DNA of 64,000 nt from Euphorbia lathyris (GCF_963576675.1 NC_088911.1:89185256-89249255); one strand, 5' to 3'. Counted from the stretch's first letter, positions 10,901 to 22,979 are shown. The notes: generated by a model from the sequence alone, not told the origin. Made by a program: numbers and translations.

Positions 10901-12270
10901 ATCATCTTAAATATAGTGCAGAAAGGCATATAGGCTTTACCTTTTTAGGCGTTTAACGAAGCTGTAGCTTCTCAATACTGTCAACTTTCTTAATGGTATA
11001 ATGATCATCTGTAGTATCTTGGAAGATTATTTGTGTCTATTGCATTTATTTTGTCTCCACAGAGTGCAAATTCATTTTGTTTGTGAAGTATCAAGCATTT
11101 TGCAAATATAGTTGTCGAGCTTCTTGTAAGGTGTCATACGTGTTATGAGGCAATCGTGTAATTAAGTTCTAGAAATTTTGTTGTCCTAAATTAACCTTGG
11201 AAGATATGACATGACCATGAAAGTTGTTGTGCCTTGTAAATTTTTGCATGCCGTGAAGAGCTAATACTGGTTTCAGGTTGCTGCAGGGCTGAACTTTACT
11301 GTATTCCTCTCGAGGAAAGGCCATGTGTACAGTTGTGGAACGAACACACATGGGGAACTTGGTCATGGTGATACACTAGACAGACCAACACCCAAAGTCA
11401 TTGAAGCACTTGAGAGAGTTGGTCCTGTCATCCAAATCGCAGCTGGTCCCAGTTACGTCTTAGCTGTTACTAATAATGGGGAAGTTTACTCTTTTGGTTC
11501 TGGTTCTAATTTCTGTCTTGGCCATGGAGAGCAGCATAATGAGTTGCTGCCTCGAGCTATACATACTTTCAGAAGGAAGGACATCCATGTTGTTCGCGTG
11601 TCTGCTGGGGATGAACATGCAGTTGCACTTGATTCCAGTGGATTTGTAAGTCTATGCATCTTAAGGACTTTTATGTATAGCCAGACTATTCCAATAACTT
11701 GTATAACCTTTTTTCTTGGTGGTTGTAGGTGTATACTTGGGGAAAAGGTTACTGCGGTGCATTAGGCCATGGAGATGAGATCGACAAGACTCTTCCAGAA
11801 CCCTTGAACAGCCTTAGAAACCAACTTGCTGTGCAGGTATTATGGTTAATCTCTACTGGAATGTCATCAATTTCATGTTTGTGCATGCTGTCTGCATATA
11901 TAACATAAGATGCTGCTGTGAATGATCTTAATGTTTATAGGTATGTGCAAGCAAAAGGAAAACATTTGTCTTGGTTGATAGCGGTGGTGTTTATGGATTT
12001 GGGTGGATGGGGTTCGGTAGCCTGGGTATTCTAGATAGGGACGTGTCTGATAAAGTGTTGAAACCTCGAAGACTTGAGAGTTTAAGAGCACACCATGTGT
12101 CTCAGATCAGTACTGGACTGTATCACACAGTTGCAGTGACTAACCAAGGGCAGATTTTCGGATTTGGAGATAACGAAAGAGCACAACTTGGACATGATAC
12201 ATTGAGAAGATCCCTTGAACCAACTGAAATTTTGGTTCAAGAATTGGAAGATGCTTCTGAAAGTGAATGA
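7969..12270 (+). CDS. RCC1-repeat family protein with F-box-like N terminus
   Basis: This is the only intact host gene. Coding exons join 7969-8307, 8494-8703, 9840-9950, 11277-11645, 11729-11836 and 11941-12270. All five introns are GT/AG and phase 0, and the predicted protein has 488 residues. The start MADRYRLVS is preferred over an in-frame upstream ATG at 7870 because the F-box-like helix (SIEELPSHLILEIL) begins right after it. Residues about 114-475 form a chain of RCC1 beta-propeller blades, visible as HHTLL, VYSCG, LGHG, QVSASHNHA, VRVSAGDEHAVALD and YTWGKGYCGALGHGDE motifs. The chain continues to the ISTGLYHTVAV and FGFGDNERAQLGH blade near the C terminus. The C-terminal tail is acidic. 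RCC1-like propellers act as protein-interaction or exchange-factor modules; this subgroup resembles the plant RCC1 family proteins annotated at Arabidopsis At3g26100 (recalled, not searched). It is not UVR8 itself. A biochemical role cannot be read from the sequence. Confidence 0.92.
10430..10790 (+). repeat. Degenerate tandem repeats in intron 3 of the RCC1 gene
   Basis: Two repeat families lie side by side. 10430-10620 repeats a motif like 'aggaagttggtttcccacgag' about six times with drift. 10655-10790 repeats AAAAGTTTCCTAAAA about five times. Neither encodes protein. The intron (9951-11276) is otherwise AT-rich and unremarkable. Confidence 0.7.
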
Positions 12271-13395
12271 TGGTTGGCTAATCTTATTGCGGTATAAGAA
12301 GTGAACAGAAGTAGGTATTTTTTTCTTGTCAGAGAATTCATGAAATGTAACCAAGTAGGGAGGGAGATAAATTAAGCTTGTTTAGATTTTAAAAGGAACA
12401 AAATAGAGTAAATTGCCTTGTTGTGTTGATTATGTACTGCAAAGGAACTGAGATGTTTAACCAAAGATAAGATAAATTATTGTTTCAGATTTCTTTTATA
12501 CATTGCTGAATTAGACTTACTTGCTGCTTTGTTGTTTGTATCTTATGCTGATGATACTATTCCTTTGCTTGAAGAAATTTTGGTAATCATTTGAGGTGCA
12601 ATTCATGTTATCTTTAGTACTTCTATTTCATACTTTTAGGGATTGAGCTAACCATGTTCATATCTTCATATATGTTGCACGGATATAGAAACAGACATGG
12701 AGGCGGACAACGTGCCCTGGACACTTAACCTTCATAAAATAACTTTCAAAGGAAAGAGGATACAGACCCGAAATGGATATAGACATGGATACAAAATGCA
12801 GAAATTCTACTAAAAAGAAGTGCTTGTGCAACATAGATCTTAATGTAATTACTTTAACTGTTTACAATGTTTATGTATGATGTTACATTTTAAACTATTT
12901 TTTAGAACATTTTCTAGAGATTTTTTTTCAATGATTTTGTTGTAGAATTTGATCAGTGGTTGTGTGGAAAAGCATCAGTATTCCTCTTTCTGCCCATAAG
13001 TTAGGAAAAATAGGACGGGGGATGAGAGATTAAGGACACACACACCATGCTCTGTACTCCTACAAATATGTATGCTCTTCCCAATTTTTAAAATCATGCG
13101 CATACTGTATTATCATTATCAAAACAGGGTGGTGTTATCTTATCCGTCACCGACGGAGATTTGTTCCCATAGGATAGAATTCTCTACTTATTTTTTCATA
13201 GAGTGGATATGAAAATGAGGACAAATATTTCTTCACAGATGGAAACTATGTTTCTAAAAGTCAATGAGTTCCGTAACTTTTTAAAATCATTAAGTTTGAG
13301 AGTCAATTAAAAATTAAACATTAATTATGTTATCAAATTATATCTTGAGAATCAATTAAATCTCCAATCTTTTAACATCACAGATTAAAACATGT
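12271..13395. other. 3' UTR of the RCC1 gene and intergenic sequence
   Basis: The 3' UTR starts directly after the TGA. No single poly(A) signal stands out, and AT-rich sequence continues. No ORF, terminal repeat or RNA gene is supported up to the LINE tail. Confidence 0.5.
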
Positions 13396-14530
13396 TTTTT
13401 TAGAAATAAAGTTTTATTAATGCGTTTCAATCCGGCAATAATGTAATCTTACATTAGTAACAAAACTCAGAACATTAGAGAAAAATATAGGACAAGGATA
13501 TAAACGAGCCGACTGAGCAATAGCATGAGCCGCTTCATTAGTTTGTCTCCGAACGAACTTGACTGAGTAAGTGTCATTTAGAAGAAGCAAGGACCAACAC
13601 CGACCAACCAAGTCACCAAACTTCGATTGATCTTCATTACCAGATTAAATTACATCAACAACAATCTTGACATCAGTCTCAAAAGTAACTTGTTGGTACC
13701 AATGATCCGATACCCACTCTATTGCTTGAATCAACGCCAAAATCTCACATTCTTTTACTTCTAGCAAACTTGGAAGGATTGTTGACCAAGTGATGATGAA
13801 ACCTCCTTGGGCATCAGGAAGAATAGCCTCAAGACACACTTCAGCAAACATTGCAAAAAATGTAGTATTAGTATTGCATTTGTAAAAGGGCGAAGGAGAA
13901 GGATGCCAACCTTGGTAACCCATTACCTGTTGGGCAGAGAAGGGCAACTACCCAATTTGTTTCTCCCCGTAACCAAGAACAGAGTGTATCCATGACCATG
14001 AATTTGATCCGTTCCGATGGAGATATGATTCCATAATTTATCATTATGAAATCTCCAAAGGCTCCACAACAACATCAAGAATATGCCAGAGTTTACTTTG
14101 GACAAACTAGAGAGTAAAGAGAAGAAGAATTGCGCAAAGCTATCCGCGTTTTGAGACACACCCATCACTGAATCCGCAAGACCAACCAAATGCCAAACCT
14201 CTCGAGCGATATGACATTCAATAAATAAGTGCTATGAGTCTTCAATATCCCCTTAGAATGCACACAAAAACACTCAATCATAACTTCTTTCCTAAGAAGG
14301 CTGACTCTAATAGGAAGACAGTTCAGGAAAAGCTTCGATGCGAAGCTGCAAACTTTATAAGGACTTCAGTTCTCCAAATATATTCCCACTCTCCTACTCC
14401 GTAGCAACTAAAGAAACGATGAGTTTATAAGCCTTTTTTACTGTATAGGTATCAGACGGGTTAACATGTCAAATAACTCTAACGTAGCGGAAGTTTCAAC
14501 ATCTCTTGTATATCCCTAGGCAAAGATAGC
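13396..14530 (-). pseudogene. LINE relic, 3' part: zf-RVT and RNase H-like domain
   Basis: Minus-strand remains of the C-terminal part of a plant LINE. The order is a zf-RVT-like segment (VKKAYKLI and SLHLFIECHIAREVWHLVG-type residues near 14400-14190, with stops) and a linker with LLWSLWRFHNDKLW. A reverse-transcriptase-associated RNase H-like domain follows (GGFIITWS, ECEILALIQAIEW and TFETDVKIVVDVI at 13947-13645, then VKFVRRQTNEAAHAIAQSA at 13611-13417). The 3' end has AATAAA and a short A run at about 13396-13402. Stops and frame changes disable it. The frame continues upstream beyond the LTR element at 20289. Confidence 0.8.
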
Positions 14531-16169
14531 TGATAGCTCCCATTTATATAGGGTTTTTAGGATTAATTTAGTTTGTTTTCCCTTTGTTTCTATTTAATTT
14601 CAGTATCGTTTTATTACTTTTTAGTTAAAATTAGTAATTTCCTTTATTTATGGTATTTTTGGTGTTTTCATGGATTTCCAGGGACCTTTCGTGCATTTCC
14701 GAACCAGACCCAAGCCTATTGGAGCATTTCCGGATTATTCAGGGACCGTCAGAGCACTTTTGGGATTCATCAGGGACCATTAGAGCACTTTTCGAAAGCC
14801 CAGGGACCTAAACAGATAAAAGCCGGAGCAAAATCGCCCCTTTTTGGACCTATCTCGGCGAGACAATACCTGTCTCGTCGAGACAGGCCCTCGTCTCGTC
14901 GAGACACTCCTTGTCTCGACGAGACGAGGCGGGGCAAGGCGCACCAGCGCCTTCCCCCTTGCTGAAATTCGCGGATCAGGGCCCAGAAGCCCATTTAAAC
15001 ACTTTGTAAATGCCTATTTTACCCTGTAGGCATTAGGGTTTCCTCCTTAACTCTATAAATAGGGAGCTAATCCTAATCTTCCAGGGGGATTAGCCACTTA
15101 ATAAATTGGAGAGCCGTTAGGGCTTTCTCTCCTCCACAATGTAGATTTAGCTTTTATTTCAGTTTTATTTTCCTGTTTCTAGATTAGGTTTATTTCAGTT
15201 TTTATTTTCTTTTGTCAAGAACGATTGATGGGAGAAGCTCCGCATCTTCTATTTTTATAATTGGAGTCGGCAAAACGGGTTTTGGATTTCTATCTCTTTC
15301 CCTTTCATCTTTTGCGATTATATTCAATTGAAGCTTTTTCCATTGTTCCTATTTTCCTATTGCTATGATTGGTTTGTCTATGAACTGATCTCCATCCAAT
15401 TTGGGATGGGGATGAAATTGATTGTATGAATATGTATGATTAGGGATCTAGGACCTTTGATTGATTAGTTTATGCATGCTTAATGCCTAGAAATTGTTAG
15501 GAACAGGATTTATGCTAGAATGAACATTGATAATGATCAACTAGCCTGTTTATGTATATAATGTGCTTAATGCCTGTGACCCTGACATTAAATAGGATTA
15601 TAGATAGATGAGAACCTGACCATGGAATCGTCTATACCGAAATTGTGTAAATCTGACTTCGCTAGAGACCACTAGGAATGAGGCTTTGTGGCTGGGCTAC
15701 GACTTTAGCCTTAGTTGTCAATAAACCTAATGCTTTGCATGACCTAGGTTATATGCCTAATCAAGCCGTCACCCGAATGCATGTGAATAGGTTAGACAAA
15801 TCCCGTACAAATTTGTCTTTCACTTAGGACAATTACCTTCAATCATTGGTAAAACATAAATCTGAACTCCCTAAACCCATACATAGGATTTAATCAAAGG
15901 ATTCCTCAACCTATATTGTGTCATCCGTCAATTCACCTTCTACCCTGTCAATTGTTCAATTTATTTTGTTATCTTTATTGCTTTCAATTAGTTAATTAGT
16001 TATCAAAAACCCAACTTTTATCCAACCCTCTAAATAATTAGATCATTCTAGGTAGATTTGCTAGTTATAACGAATAGTCTTTGTGGTTCGATCTCGTGCT
16101 TAGCACAATATTACTTGTTGCGATAGGATACACTTGTCCTATTAAATGCTATATACTTTACGAGCATCA
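14531..16169 (+). repeat. 5' LTR of the nested element
   Basis: Contains a palindrome array at 14852-14925 and TATAAAT at 15054-15060, about 128 bp downstream of the last palindrome. It continues into a long leader. The short ORFs that cross the LTR are shared with the 3' LTR but have no domain. Confidence 0.95.
14852..14925. repeat. Four CTCGNCGAG palindromes in the U3 of the 5' LTR
   Basis: Dyads at 14852-14864, 14870-14886, 14893-14905 and 14913-14925 with N = G, T, T, A. Spacing is about 20 bp, the same period as at 846-920. Confidence 0.95.
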
Positions 16170-16560
16170 AGTTTTTGGCGCCGTTGCCGGGGACTATTTT
16201 GATTATAATTAGATTAAATTTGCTTGGAACTATTTTATTTATAATTAGATTATATTTCGAAATACCCGACAACAACACCATCAAGTTTTTGGCGCCGTTG
16301 CCGGGGACTATTTTGATTATAATTAGATTAAATTTGCTTGGAACTATTTTATTTATAATTAGATTATATTTCGAAATACCCGACAACAACACCATCAAGT
16401 TTTTGGCGCCGTTGTCGGGGACTATTTTGATTATAATTAGATTAAATTTGCTTGGAACTATTTTATTTATAATTAGATTATATTTCGAAATACCTGACAA
16501 CAACACCATCAAGTTTTTGATTAAATGTTGCCGGGACTATTTCGATTATAATCTATGTAA
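16170..16560 (+). repeat. Triplicated primer-binding-site repeat, 114-bp period
   Basis: The PBS TGGCGCCGTTGCCGGGG, complementary to the 3' end of tRNA-Asp, occurs at 16176-16192 and exactly 114 bp later at 16290-16306. A one-base variant (GTTGTCGGGG) lies at 16404-16420. A fourth, degenerate copy at about 16510-16560 has lost most of the PBS. Each unit includes the ATCAAGTTTT junction, so the duplication began at the LTR boundary. The ORFs that read through on both strands are translations of the repeat and not genes. Confidence 0.93.
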
Positions 16561-16650
16561 ATTGAATAGGTTGAGATAATTGTTTAGATATGTATATATA
16601 TAAAAAAATAATAATAAAAAATTTCGGGTTTTTCAAAAAAAAAAAAAAAA

Positions 16651-16780
16651 TTTCTCGTGTCGTCTCGCCGAGACACTGTTCATCTCGGCGAGACACAAAA
16701 AAAAAATTATTTTTCATTAATAAAAAAAAAATTTCTCATGTCGTCTCGCCGAGACACTGTTCATCTCGGCGAGACACACA
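16651..16780. repeat. Internal palindrome pair, duplicated with 81-bp period
   Basis: GTCTCGCCGAGAC plus TCTCGGCGAGAC at 16662-16694 is repeated at 16743-16775, separated by A/T-rich runs. This is the LTR dyad occurring outside the LTR, between the PBS and the first PPT-like tract. Confidence 0.9.
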
Positions 16781-18647
16781 AAAAAAAAATTTATTTTTTA
16801 TTTTTTATTTTCTATTTAAAAAAAATTGAATTAACGTTTTTTTTCTTTTTTTTTTCTTTTGCTTTTTCTACTCTTATTCTTTTGTTTTTTTCTATTCTTA
16901 TGTTTGTTTTCTTTTTTTCTATTGGTAGAACCGTCTAATCAGAATACTCACCGACGCCGGATTGATTTTCAGGACTGCAGCTTGGAATTGAAAATTTGGC
17001 ATCGGAAATTCGGGGTTGGATTGACAAGCCACCCCTGAGGGAGTTTTTCTATCCTATTTCTTTTCCGCACTTTATGTTTTACTTTTATGTAATGATGGAA
17101 GTAAATGCATGTTGTAAGTGTGGGGGAGGAGATACTAGGATATGATGATTTTTTATTCTGCCATTTTCATGTTTTTAATTTCTTTTTGTTTTTCTATATT
17201 AGGTTGCATGTTTTTGTTTTAATTTTAGGATTTCATGCTTTTTGTTTTTGTTTGCTTTTTAATTCTAGGAATAAAAAGAATCCTAGGCAGTTGAATTTGA
17301 TACATTTAGCTAACCCGACAATACAGTTGACAATGCGCTTAAAAATTTGCACATTCTAAATGAAATTTATGCATGCGAAAAATTTTGAACAACGTTTGAG
17401 TCTACAAAGAGTATTATTTGCCTAAAATTGACATGGAACGGAACGTTAGTTGAGGCTAGGATTGATACAAATAACCCTTCAATTGTGAGTTAGAGCCATA
17501 AAGATCAATATTTTAGACTCATGATTAGGAACAATTGATCTCTTAGGTGTGTGATTACATTTATTGTCTTTGTGCTCATAGGAATTGCATCAAATACTGG
17601 TTGAATTTTGTGTTTTTATTAAACTTGAAATGATTAGGCAACCTAGGTATAGCCCTTTGTGAAATTTAGCCTATTTCTTTGTTTAGCCAAAATCCCTTAA
17701 CAATTCCACTAGATAAGCTCATTTGAGCCTTTTTACCCATTTGATCAACCCTGTTACAAACCTTAGCCTTCTTAAATACCCTTTCTCACCCAAGTTAATT
17801 GACTCAATTTAGTTTTGCTAAATCCTTAGACACACATCTCCTTCAAATTCTCGCTAGCAATCATTAAAAGGTTGTAATTTTAATAGAAGAAGCAATCCTT
17901 ACCCATTTGATTTTCACTCTTTATCCCCTCTATTCTAAAAAAAAAATAAAAAAATAAAACAAAAAAAATAGAGGAAAGGATAAAAAACGTGTTTATATTT
18001 TTAGTTGCTTCCCGAAATCACAAACACAACCTTGAGCTTAAACCTTCTTATACTTAGCGGATAAAGTGTCCCTTTTGGATTCTGACTTGCTTGAGGACAA
18101 GCAAGATTTTAAGTGTGGGGAGGTGGTTTATAGCTCCCTAATGCGAAAAATGTGTCATTTTTGCAAAATTTTTAACTATTTGAGTCATTTAACTTTTTGC
18201 CTATAAATTCCATTTTTCCTACCCTAATCTTTAGCCCACGTTATAACCCTTAAAGACCTATGATTTTGTTTAATTTTAATGCATTAATTTTGACCGGATG
18301 GATGATGCAATCCCAATGTGACCACTTTGTGCAATTAAATGTAGAGCGTTTACAAAAAAAAAAGAATTTCACCCAAACACTTGAGCATTAGAGTGACCAC
18401 TTGTGAGCTATCAATTTTAGTCATTTTCTTTCGTTTTCATGAAGTGTTGATTGATAAAACCAATTAATCAGTTTTGGAGACTCGCCTGAGGTTCATTATA
18501 TTTTTAATTGCAAAATGAGTAGTCTGAACTGTTGTGAATAATAAAGTGTAGTAGATTCTTGTTTTTGTAAGGGAGCTATTTGTTGATTTTTCTCTGTTTT
18601 GAATTCTGTCTTGCTTGGGGACAAGCAAGATTCAAGTGTGGGGATGT
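16781..18647 (+). other. Non-coding internal region of the nested element, with PPT
   Basis: No protein domain in any frame. It contains three purine tracts of the AAGTGTGGGG type: near 17115, near 18112, and near 18633 directly before the 3' LTR (the functional PPT). The two last tracts follow near-identical TTGCTTG-G-GACAAGCAAGATT blocks, a conserved 3' feature of Athila-like elements. A copy of TATAGCTCCC after the middle tract resembles an LTR start. Confidence 0.7.
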
Positions 18648-20288
18648 TGATAGCTCCCATTTATATAGGGTTTTTAGGATTAATTTAGTTTGTTTTCCCT
18701 TTGTTTCTATTTAATTTCAGTATCGTTTTATTACTTTTTAGTTAAAATTAGTAATTTCCTTTATTTATGGTATTTTTGGTGTTTTCATGGATTTCCAGGG
18801 ACCTTTCGTGCATTTCCGAACCAGACCCAAGCCTATTGGAGCATTTCCGGATTATTCAGGGACCGTCAGAGCACTTTTGGGATTCATCAGGGACCATTAG
18901 AGCAATTTTCGGAAGCCCAGGGACCTAAACAGATATAAGCCCGAGCAAAATCGCCCCTTTTTAGACCTATCTCGGCGAGACAATACCTGTCTCATCGAGA
19001 CAGGCCCTCGTCTCGTCGAGACACTCCTTGTCTCGACGAGACGAGGCGGGGCAAGGCGCACCAACGCCTTCCCCCTTGCTGAAATTCGCGGATCAGGGCC
19101 CAGAAGCCCATTTAAACACTTTGTAAATGCCTATTTTACCTTGTAGGCATTAGGGTTTCCTCCTTAACTCTATAAATAGGGAGCTAATCCTAATCTTCCA
19201 AGGGGGGATTAGCCACTTAATAAATTGGAGAGCCGCTAGGGCTTTCTCTCCTCCACAATGTAGATTTAGCTTTTATTTCAGTTTTATTTTCCTGTTTCTA
19301 GATTAGGTTTATTTCAGTTTTTATTTTCTTTTGTCAAGAACGATTGATGGGAGAAGCTCCGCATCTTCTATTTTTATAATTGGAGTCGGCAAAACGGGTT
19401 TTGGATTTCTATCTCTTTCCCTTTCATCTTTTGCGATTATATTCAATTGAAGCTTTTTCCATTGTTCCTATTTTCCTATTGCTATGATTGGTTTGTCTAT
19501 GAACTGATCTCCATCCAATTTGGGATGGGGATGAAATTGATTGTATGAATATGTATGATTAGGGATCTAGGACCTTTGATTGATTAGTTTATGCATGCTT
19601 AATGCCTAGAAATTGTTAGGAACATGATTTATGCTAGAATGAACATTGATAATGATCAACTAGCCTATTTATGTATATAATGTGCTTAATGCCTGTGACC
19701 CTGACATTAAATAGGATTATAGATAGATGAGAATCTGACCATGGAATCGTCTATACCGAAATTGTGTAAATCTGACTTCGCTAGAGACCACTAGGAATGA
19801 GGCTTTGTGGCTGGGCTACGGCTTTAGCCTTAGTTGTCAATAAACCTAATGCTTTGCATGACCTAGGGTATATGCCTAATCAAGCCGTCACCCGAATGCA
19901 TGTGAATAGGTTAGACAAATCCCGTACAAATTTGTCTTTCACTAAGGACAATTACCTTCAATCATTGGTAAAACATAAATCTGAACTCCCTAAACCCATA
20001 CATAGGATTTAATCAAAGGATTCCTCAACCTATATTGTGTCATCCGTCAATTCACCTTCTACCCTGTCAATTGTTCACTTTATTTTGTTATCTTTATTGC
20101 TTTCAATTAGTTAATTAGTTATCAAAAACCCAACTTTTATCTAACCCTCTAAATAATTAGATCATTCTAGGTAGATTTGCTAGTTATAACGAATAGTCTT
20201 TGTGGTTCAATCTCGTGCTTAGCACAATATTACTTGTTGCGATAGGATACACTTGTCCTATTAAATGGTATATACTTTACGAGCATCA
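18648..20288 (+). repeat. 3' LTR of the nested element
   Basis: Near-identical to the 5' LTR, including the palindrome array (18969-19042, one dyad decayed to CTCATCGAG) and TATAAAT at 19171. It ends GAGCATCA at 20288 and is followed by the ATAGC target repeat. Confidence 0.95.
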
Positions 20289-21790
20289 ATAGCTCTTCCA
20301 TAAGCTCAACATCCCAATCAAAAGAGTTAGGAATAAAAAGATCGTAAACTTTTAGTGCTTCCAACCCAAAGATTATAGGAGTTTGAACGCGAAGTTGATT
20401 ATTATCACGAAGCCAATGATCTTTCAAAATATTAATAAAGGTAACATTTCCAATCTTCCACCTATACCATTCTTTCAGCAATAACTGAGAACACCGTGTA
20501 CTTCTTCAAATGTAATTAGGTGAATGACCCAATCGAGCATTCATGAAGTTCTCCTTACAGTAGTATTTAACTTTGAAAACATAACTAATGAGAGAAGTGG
20601 AATCTGTAACAAACTAACCATGCTTTCCCAATATTGCTAAATTAAAAGCAATAAAATTTTGAAAATCTAACCCACCAAAATGTTTGGAGATAGACAACTT
20701 ACCCAAGATAGCCAATTCAAATTTCGTTCCCCCGACTTCTCATTTCTTCACCAAAAAGAATTCAACATCTTTCCAAGTTCATCAGCTGTAGAAATAGGAA
20801 GCAGAAACACACTCATAAAAAAGATGGGAATCGCATGTCCCACCTCTCTAATTGGAGTAGCCCGATCTGCTTTTGAAAGAGGTTTATTACGCCAAATCTA
20901 AAGCTTCTACTACAATCTCTCTTTAAAGTGCGAAAAAACCACCTTCTTCTTCTGAACCACCATTGACGGTAACCCAAAGTATCGACCCGTATTGATTCGA
21001 TTAGAGACGCCAAGAATATGAGATACACTGTTCGCCAATTCCGGAGCCACATTGTTATTACACATGAAGCTTGATTTATCAAAATTAACAGCTTGCCTGC
21101 CTTCTCATAATCAAGTAGCAAAATTTTTATGGGCATGCACTCAGCAATGTCAGCTTGAAAAAAGAGAAAAGAGAAAGGAATCATCTCCAAAGAGAAGGTG
21201 AGAAATATGAGGAGCCCTAGTTCACACCCTCAACACAAAGAAGAAATAGATAAGGAGAAATATTGTCACCTTGCCTGAGACCACGTTGAGGAATAGTCAG
21301 CCCCATTAAGTGACTATTGACTCGAACTAAATAAGTAACAATAGTTACACAAAGCATTATGAGTCAAACCCATTGAGCAGCGAAACCCATTTTAAGCATC
21401 ATAGCACGAAGGTAATTCCAATTAACTCGGTCATAAGCTTTACTAATGTCAATTTTTAAAGTAGCATTTCACTTCTTCTTGTTGACATTACATTTCATGA
21501 TGTCAATAATTTCAAACGCTATTAAAATGTTATCATAGATCGAGCGACCCTTAATAAAAGTCGATTGATTTTCAGATATAATTCTAGGCATGAGACACTT
21601 CATACGATTAGCAAAAGCCTTAGGGTTAATCTTATAGATCACACTGAAATATCTACCGGCCTTAAATCTTTCATAGTGGAGGGATCGAATACTTAGGAAT
21701 CAATAGTATTATTAAGGTCAAAAGGAAAGTACCTTGAGAAATCCATCCGATGCCAGCAGTAAAAATATCATCCCCGAAAAATCCAGACAT
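20289..21790 (-). pseudogene. LINE relic, 5' part: reverse transcriptase
   Basis: Minus-strand non-LTR reverse transcriptase, 5'-truncated at about 21790. Recognisable blocks in order are FIKGRSIYDN (near 21545), [14 protein letters not shown] with the first catalytic Asp (near 21450), and HLLFGDDSFLF (near 21195), the family's FADD box with A to G. YEKAGKLLILINQASC then follows in a shifted frame. The part next to the LTR element encodes WDVELMEELL, which joins the zf-RVT region at 14530. Frame changes and stops make it dead. Confidence 0.82.
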
Positions 21791-22313
21791 ATGTTGAAAC
21801 AGTCAATTGGAATAAAATTTGATCTAGTTATTTCACATTTTTAGTTCGATTTTAATCAATATTTTATGATATTTTTTATTTCAAGTTATCGGTTCAGTTT
21901 TAATAAAAAAAAAAATTGGGTAGACGAATCAAAATTAATATATTATACCAAACATTCTTTTTGTATATAAATTTTTTTTATTAGGTTTATCAAATTTTAC
22001 GATAATCCAAACTAAAAATATCATGAAATAATAATAAAATCCAAACAAAGAAATGCAAAATTACTGAACCAAAATTTTATTTAAATTGAGGGAAGAGATC
22101 CAACTGATAATTATAACATAAGCTTGGAGATTGAATAATTGTCAGTTCTTGGGTCACGGGTGCTCACCCCGCCTAAGTTCTGTTTCGTCCCAATTTCTAT
22201 CAAAAAAGATCAAAAACCTAATTAATTTTTAAGATATAATTTTAAAATTTAATTGAAAAATTTATAAAGTTGCAAACTTAATTAACTTTTCAAAGTAGAT
22301 TGAAAACCTAATA

Positions 22314-22355
<42 letters not shown>

Positions 22356-22979
22356 CACTAATGATAAGTTTAAAATAAAATTATTATTTTTCTTATAATT
22401 CCTTTTTTTATTGAATGTTGCATGAATTTTTACATGAATAGTTTGTAGTTTATACGGATATCTTAATATTTATTTTTATATTTGGTGTATTGATATTAGA
22501 TACATTTTTTTTTTTGTATATCAGAGTGATTATATGAATATTTTTTAAATTATGTTTCCTTGATTTTAGTTTGTTGTAAAGTTTTAAATAAAAATAATAA
22601 AAAGAAATATTAGAATTCAAGGAATGGGATCCCACGGCGATTGAAGTAGAAATAAATTATTTCTGACTTTCTAAATATAGATATGGATGGGTGATGAAAT
22701 GAAATTTAATTGCATGAGGAGTGTTCGTTGAAATTAAATTTGAGAATTCTATCATAAATGCCTACAATGAATTTCAATTGCCAAGTTTGGTTGTTTGCTT
22801 TGTTTCAATACTTCCACGGTACATGTTTGACAAAATGTGTGCAACAAAACTTACCTAATTTTCTGGTCATGCATCACCACTTAAAGTTTCCTAAAACTTA
22901 GGCAAAAACATGCGTGTGGTTAAACATAGCCTCCATTTTCCATCCATAGCCCCGTGAAAAGATAAAAATACCCTTAAAA
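21791..22979. other. AT-rich intergenic stretch with a TA run and a retroposon-like tail
   Basis: A (TA)n run lies at 22313-22352. Around 22141-22206 a plus-strand segment ends TTTCTATCAAAAAAG, like the retroposon tail at 6719. The last 80 bp before the palindrome array may be the end of the plant-mobile-domain unit, but no terminal repeat could be paired. No gene is supported. Confidence 0.5.

Larger units (their letters stand above)
14531..20288 (+). mobile_element. Complete non-autonomous LTR retrotransposon, Athila-like, nested in the LINE
   Basis: 5758 bp flanked by the 5-bp target duplication ATAGC (14526-14530 and 20289-20293). The LTRs (14531-16169 and 18648-20288) begin TGATAGCTCCC and end GAGCATCA. 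By eye they differ at roughly twenty positions in about 1640, so the insertion is recent. The internal 2.5 kb has a tRNA-Asp-type PBS, palindrome repeats, A/T-rich filler and a PPT but no gag or pol. It is thus a LARD-like derivative that needs proteins from another element. It splits one LINE into two parts whose reading order matches across the insertion. Confidence 0.95.

Noticed and set aside
14573..14965. 130-codon ORF at the start of the 5' LTR (repeated in part at 18690)
   Set aside because: LTR sequence with a palindrome array in it; the copy in the 3' LTR is cut short by a stop.
16111..16579. Long repetitive ORFs on both strands
   Set aside because: They are exact translations of the 114-bp PBS repeat. 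The unit is a multiple of three, so any open frame stays open.
22141..22206. tRNA-like or SINE gene
   Set aside because: The tail resembles a retroposon 3' end, but no A and B box pair or tRNA fold could be read.
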